Part shown: in pieces, positions 23,050 through 26,700 of the stretch
How positions within the stretch are numbered: position 1 is the first letter of the stretch
Layout: every line of letters begins with the position of its first letter
DNA from: an uncultured Collinsella sp.
Lineage (GTDB): Bacteria; Actinomycetota; Coriobacteriia; Coriobacteriales; Coriobacteriaceae
Length of the DNA: 26,700 nt
Direction: 5' to 3'
Assembly (NCBI GenBank): GCA_900542325.1
Contig: UQMY01000033.1
Location: 1 to 26,700, forward strand
Notes under the pieces: generated by a model
What the model was told of the DNA's origin: nothing
Databases searched by the model: none
What the model saw: only the letters and a program-made list of their open reading frames with translations
Made by a program: the position numbers and the translations under genes

Positions 23050-23472
23050 ATGGATACGACAAATAGCTCGCGCGAACTACATCTGACGGTGGCGAACGAA
23101 GACTACTTGGAGTGCATGGTTCGCATTGAAAGCGAAGAGGGGGAAACCAACGGCGTGCGATCGGTCGACATCGCGCAGCGCCTTGGCGTCTCCAAGGCAT
23201 CGGTCAATAAAGCGGTTTCGGCGCTCAAGGCATCCGAGCTTGTCGAGCAATCGCACTATGGCAAGGTAATCCTGACCGATCGCGGCCGCGAGGTTGGCAC
23301 GGCTATCTGGTACCGTCATCGCCTCATCCGCACGTTTTTGGTTCAGGAGCTCGGTGTCGAATTTGAGCGAGCCGATTCCGAGGCCTGCATGATGGAGCAT
23401 GCGCTATCCGAGGACACGATGAGCCGCTGGCTCGCCTATCTCGAAAAGCAGGGAATCAGCGTCGAGGAATAG
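23050..23472 (+). CDS. DtxR/MntR-family metal-dependent transcriptional regulator
   Basis: This 140-residue regulator has a winged helix-turn-helix (about 38-75, VRSVDIAQRLGVSKASVNKAVSALKASELVE) and the dimerisation/metal-binding domain (about 80-135), without the SH3-like third domain. Metal-binding positions can be matched from memory: Asp18 equals MntR Asp8 (Met10 in DtxR), His90 equals His77/His79, and Cys113, Glu116, His117 equal DtxR Cys102, Glu105, His106. The site thus mixes manganese- and iron-type ligands. ATG 23050 has GGAAG nearby; the upstream ATG 23029 lies only about 10 bases after the -10 box and is less likely. A methyltransferase gene follows 10 bases after the stop. Confidence 0.88.
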   Translation: MDTTNSSRELHLTVANEDYLECMVRIESEEGETNGVRSVDIAQRLGVSKASVNKAVSALKASELVEQSHYGKVILTDRGREVGTAIWYRHRLIRTFLVQELGVEFERADSEACMMEHALSEDTMSRWLAYLEKQGISVEE

Positions 23473-23482
23473 CGGGATATAT

Positions 23483-24376
23483 ATGGATACGAGTTATTAC
23501 AACCGCTTTGGTGCCGAGGAACTTACGCGCCGCTTGTCGAGCGAGACCTTGTTGGCGCAGGGCCCCATGGGCAGTGTTCTGTTGAGTGAGTACGATGCCG
23601 CCGATATTCCACCGGCGTTTTGGAATCTGGCAGAGCCGCAGACCGTTTCTCGTATCCATCGCTTGTATGTCGCCGCCGGCGCGCAGGTACTCATTACCAA
23701 TACCTTTCAGGCATCAAGCTATGCCCTCACGCACGACCAGATTGCGCCGTCCGTGGCGGAGGTCAATCGCGGGGCCGTCGACGATGCCCGCCAGGCGCAC
23801 CCTCAGCTGCTGCTGGGCTCGATGGGTCCGATCGGTATTGAGTGGTTTGCCGAGGACTCTGCCGAGTTTCGTGAGATCCGAGGCATTGCGCGCGAACAGG
23901 CGCACGCCTTACTCAATGCTGGTGTTGATGGTCTGCTGATCGAGACGGTGACGTCTATCCGTAATTTGCAGCCCATGCTTGCCGGCGCTCGAGATGCCGC
24001 TGACGGCATGCCTGTCCTGGTGAGTTTTGTCGTTGATGACAAAGGCGACCTGTTGGGCGATGGCCTCAATATCGAGGCAGCCGTTTTGTACGCCGAAAAA
24101 CACGGCGCAAACTCGGTTGGTGTTAATTGCTGTTCGCTTGCGGCCGCGAACGCGGCGGTGCCCAGGATGGTTGCATCGGCGACTACTCCCGTCACGGTGC
24201 GTCCCAACGTGGGCGATCCGGTCCAGACTCAGGATGGCCCCGTATGGCACGAGAACCCCGAAGCTTTCGCGCGCGCATGCATCGAATGGAGACATGCCGG
24301 TGCCGCAATGGTGGGCAGTTGCTGTGGAACCACGGCAATCACTACGGCAGCGATGGCCGAGGCGCTCGATATATAA
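23483..24376 (+). CDS. Homocysteine S-methyltransferase family protein
   Basis: The protein has 297 residues and the TIM-barrel homocysteine-binding fold, which moves a methyl group to homocysteine to make methionine. Zinc ligands are visible as Cys216 in GVNCC and the pair Cys280-Cys281 in GSCCGTT, with GPMGS near the N-terminus and TNTFQAS (72-78). It has no folate- or cobalamin-binding domain, so it is either a stand-alone enzyme (MmuM/BhmT-like donor such as S-methylmethionine) or needs a partner. The ribosome binding site is weak (AGCGGGATAT). It lies 10 bases after the DtxR-type gene, so the two are probably co-transcribed, and a terminator follows. Confidence 0.88.
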   Translation: MDTSYYNRFGAEELTRRLSSETLLAQGPMGSVLLSEYDAADIPPAFWNLAEPQTVSRIHRLYVAAGAQVLITNTFQASSYALTHDQIAPSVAEVNRGAVDDARQAHPQLLLGSMGPIGIEWFAEDSAEFREIRGIAREQAHALLNAGVDGLLIETVTSIRNLQPMLAGARDAADGMPVLVSFVVDDKGDLLGDGLNIEAAVLYAEKHGANSVGVNCCSLAAANAAVPRMVASATTPVTVRPNVGDPVQTQDGPVWHENPEAFARACIEWRHAGAAMVGSCCGTTAITTAAMAEALDI

Positions 24377-24383
24377 AGGGCAA

Positions 24384-24410
24384 AACCGCTCCATACGGGG
24401 CGGTTTTTTT
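24384..24410 (+). terminator. Intrinsic terminator after the methyltransferase gene
   Basis: AACCGCTCC (24384-24392) pairs with GGGGCGGTT (24397-24405) with one G-T pair and an ATAC loop, followed by seven T. It begins eight bases after the stop codon. Confidence 0.92.
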
Positions 24411-24424
24411 ATTGCCTGCATGTC

Positions 24425-24494
24425 CTCGGCAGCATTTGCCCAAATGGTGAATGCTGGTGCCGGCAGGTTGCCGAGTGTGTATCGCGGGTATACC
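24425..24494 (+). promoter_or_regulatory. Structured leader and possible promoter of the phosphohexomutase gene
   Basis: CTCGGCA (24425-24431) is complementary to TGCCGAG (24469-24475), and inside AGCATT can pair with AATGCT, giving competing folds. TTGCCG (24468-24473) and TATACC (24489-24494) might be a promoter with a short 15-base spacer. GGTATACC (24487-24494) is an 8-bp palindrome that shares GGTAT/ATACC with the operator candidate at 22977-22996. Confidence 0.3.
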
Positions 24495-24534
24495 TCATGC
24501 GTACCATGATCCAAACACTGTGAGGTGTCTGCGC

Positions 24535-25935
24535 GTGTGCGCGATAATTCATTTTGGAACTGACGGTTGGCGCGCTCGCGTCGATGAGGACTTCACTGCC
24601 GATAACGTTGCCCGTATCGCCGATGGCGTCGGCGAGTTGTGGCAAAAGACCAATCCGGGCAAAACGGTATATATAGGGTTCGACACTCGGCCCCTGGCGC
24701 GCGAGTTCGCTGAGCTTGCGGCGGGTGTGCTAGCAGCGCACGGGCTAGACGCCGTGCTCGCTTCGCGACCTGTTCCGACCCCCGCCCTTACGTGGGCGGC
24801 GGCGTATGACGGCGAGGCCTGCGGCGCGCTCATGGTGACGGGGTCCCATCATCCGCAGGGTTATCTGTGTCTCAAGATTCGCATGGGTGACGGCTCGACC
24901 GCCAACCAGGATGTCATCGAAGAGCTCGAAGAGACCATGGCTCCCGAGCCAATGGGGATCGAGGGGCAATATCGCACCGCGGATATCATTCCTGACTATA
25001 TGCAAGCGGTGGCATCGTTTGTCGATGCCGAAGCCATCCGCGCCGCGCACCTGCGCGTGGTTGTTGACCCCATGGGCGGCGCAGCCCAGGGCTATCTAGC
25101 CGACTTGCTGCGCGAGCTTGGCGTTGAGGTGCACGAGATTCACACCGGGCAGGCGCCTGACCAAGAGGATATCTGCCCCGACCCCGTTGAGCCGTGGGTG
25201 GACGCTTGCGAGCATACGGTTATCGAGGACGGAGCTTGCGCTGGCCTGGTGACCGACGGCGACGCCGACCGTATCGGCGCGGTTGACGAGCGCGGCAGAT
25301 ATATACATCCGCATCAGATCATGGCGCTCGTTTTGGGCGACTTGGTTCAATTTCGTAATTTGGAGGGGCGCGTCGTCGTCAATCTTTCGTGCTCGACGCT
25401 CGTGCGTCGCATTGCCGAGGCGCTTGGCTGCCGCGTGACCGTCAAACCAGTCGGTTTCAAATATATAGCGGCAGAGATGAAGAAGGGTGGCGTCCTCATA
25501 GGCGGCGAAGAAGCCGGTGGTATCGGCATCGCCGCGCATATGCCCGAGCGCGATGGAATCCTCGCCTGTCTGATTCTGTGTGAGCTTATGGCAAAGACGG
25601 ACGCGCCTTTGGGCGTTCTGGTCGACCAACTCGAGGACAGTTTTGGTAAGACGAGTTACGGTCGACGCGATTTGCGCCTTGAGGCCGAAGATGCCGAAAC
25701 GTTACGAACCCTGCTGCCGGGCGTAAACCCCAAGTCGATTTGTGGCAAGGTGCCGCAAAACGTTAGTCATATGGATGGCTTGCGTTTAGCATTCGAGGAT
25801 GACACGTGGCTGCTGGTCCGTCCTAGCGGGACCGAACCAGTGGTGCGCGTCTACGCCGAGGGGTTCTCGGTGGAAGAGCGTGATGAGTTGCTCGATGCTG
25901 GCTGTGCTTTAGCTAGGGGAACGTATCCGCTTTAA
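24535..25935 (+). CDS. Phosphoglucomutase/phosphomannomutase family protein
   Basis: The 466 residues form an alpha-D-phosphohexomutase, which swaps phosphate between C1 and C6 of a sugar phosphate for sugar nucleotide or glycogen synthesis. Landmarks: FGTDGWRA (7-14), phosphoserine loop VTGSHHPQGY with Ser104, magnesium loop DGDADR (241-246), sugar-binding GGEEAGG (323-329), and phosphate-binding RPSGTEP near the C-terminus. The family's usual SHNPxxxNG is here SHHPQGYLC, and GGExSG reads GGEEAG, so substrate preference may differ. The start is GTG 24535, with TGAGGTG (24521-24527) upstream; longer in-frame starts back to 24451 overlap the leader. Glucose, mannose or glucosamine phosphate cannot be told apart from sequence alone. 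Confidence 0.85.
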   Translation: MCAIIHFGTDGWRARVDEDFTADNVARIADGVGELWQKTNPGKTVYIGFDTRPLAREFAELAAGVLAAHGLDAVLASRPVPTPALTWAAAYDGEACGALMVTGSHHPQGYLCLKIRMGDGSTANQDVIEELEETMAPEPMGIEGQYRTADIIPDYMQAVASFVDAEAIRAAHLRVVVDPMGGAAQGYLADLLRELGVEVHEIHTGQAPDQEDICPDPVEPWVDACEHTVIEDGACAGLVTDGDADRIGAVDERGRYIHPHQIMALVLGDLVQFRNLEGRVVVNLSCSTLVRRIAEALGCRVTVKPVGFKYIAAEMKKGGVLIGGEEAGGIGIAAHMPERDGILACLILCELMAKTDAPLGVLVDQLEDSFGKTSYGRRDLRLEAEDAETLRTLLPGVNPKSICGKVPQNVSHMDGLRLAFEDDTWLLVRPSGTEPVVRVYAEGFSVEERDELLDAGCALARGTYPL

Positions 25936-26338
25936 CCATGAGACTGCCTTATATAAAGAGATGCTCGGCGAGCGGTAGTTAACGGCTGGCAAACGTTAGT
26001 CGGATCCCAAATTGTGTAGGAAATGTGTACGCCCAGATTCCCGCCCCCGGCGCCCCTCCGGTCTGGCAATATATCTCCTTGCCGCGCGGCCCGGTCGGAC
26101 CGGATCAGCCGCCAGGCGTGCACCTTGAGAACCGGATACTGCGAGGATGGACACATTCAGTGTCGCATCCGGGCAGACATCGAACCATTTGAAATGGTCT
26201 AACTTGGATTTGTTTTTCGCAAGGCCGCCGAGAGGCGGCCCCGAGAAATTCCTTTTCCTATACTAAAACCATATGAATCGAACGGAACCGATCAGCGATG
26301 ACTGAGAGGACCGGACGGGCTCGAAGCCCAGAATATTT
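25936..26338 (+). other. Ribosomal RNA operon leader and promoter region
   Basis: This 403-base gap has no gene. It holds several hairpins: CCGGT-CGG-ACCGG (26091-26103); GGATG/GACAC with GTGTC/CATCC (26145-26154 with 26160-26170, one bulge); ACCATTT-G-AAATGGT (26184-26198); GGCCGCC-GAGA-GGCGGCC (26223-26240); GGGCT-CGA-AGCCC (26318-26330). TATACT (26259-26264) is a -10-like box but lacks a -35. I could not identify the main rRNA promoter. Such leaders normally pair with sequence after 16S to form the RNase III processing stem, which lies outside the window. Confidence 0.7.
26119..26130 (+). promoter_or_regulatory. boxA-like antitermination signal
   Basis: TGCACCTTGAGA, followed by ACC, resembles the rRNA leader boxA (TGCTCTTTA and the actinobacterial TTTGAGAAC form), which recruits NusB-S10 and prevents early termination. 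It lies about 210 bases before 16S, a sensible place. The match is imperfect. Confidence 0.55.

Positions 26339-26700
<362 letters not shown>

Noticed and set aside
24425..24475. A known riboswitch in the phosphohexomutase leader
   Set aside because: The paired segments do not match any riboswitch consensus I can recall; only generic pairing is visible.
26223..26240. GGCCGCC-GAGA-GGCGGCC hairpin as a terminator before 16S
   Set aside because: No T-run follows on the plus strand, and a terminator inside an rRNA leader would make little sense; a processing stem is more likely.

Overview
The window looks like chromosomal DNA of a Coriobacteriia member, most likely Collinsella or a close relative. 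It is GC-rich, nearly all genes run left to right, and the last ~360 bases are the 5' end of a 16S rRNA gene whose V1-V2 sequence I recognise from memory as Collinsella-like. Genus assignment is from memory, not a search.

Layout. 1-217: the truncated end of a structured interspersed repeat, then the leader of an ABC operon. 218-3110: a polar amino-acid ABC importer (lipoprotein binding protein, permease, ATPase), closed by a terminator. 3183-4598: an M20 metallopeptidase followed by a perfect 16-bp hairpin. 4828-7735: release factor 1 (prfA), a second copy of the repeat in a 589-base gap, and prmC, the methyltransferase that modifies RF1; this PrmC carries a ~120-residue Ala/Glu-rich insert. 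7804-8447: a HicA/HicB toxin-antitoxin pair with its own AT-rich palindromic promoter. 8582-10880: the threonylcarbamoyl-AMP synthase gene and glycerol kinase. 11004-11651: uracil phosphoribosyltransferase. 11934-18816: a complete F1Fo ATP synthase operon in the order I-B-E-F-H-A-G-D-C. 18905-21430: murA and a LytR-CpsA-Psr cell-wall ligase gene, ending in a third copy of the repeat. 21682-22929: pepT, the only convincing minus-strand gene, divergent from 23050-24376, which encodes a DtxR-family regulator and a homocysteine S-methyltransferase. 24535-25935: a phosphohexomutase. 25936-26700: a ribosomal RNA leader and the start of 16S rRNA.

How the genes fit together. The backbone prfA-prmC-sua5-upp-atp-murA is an old Gram-positive gene neighbourhood (compare Bacillus subtilis) joining translation termination, tRNA modification, pyrimidine salvage, energy conversion and peptidoglycan synthesis. 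Here it is interrupted by the hicAB module and by glpK.

The most interesting feature is the repeat at 1-108, 5896-6065 and 21431-21584. It has a 12-bp hairpin that starts right after the upstream stop codon, then a long stem capped by a bidirectional terminator-like hairpin. Compensatory base changes between copies preserve two of its helices, which points to selection on structure. Other points worth a second look are the PrmC insert, a signal-peptide-like N-terminus on ATP synthase subunit b, a 20-bp palindrome between pepT and the DtxR gene, a mixed metal site in that regulator, and a strong terminator just upstream of murA. I found no CRISPR array, insertion sequence, prophage gene or tRNA gene.
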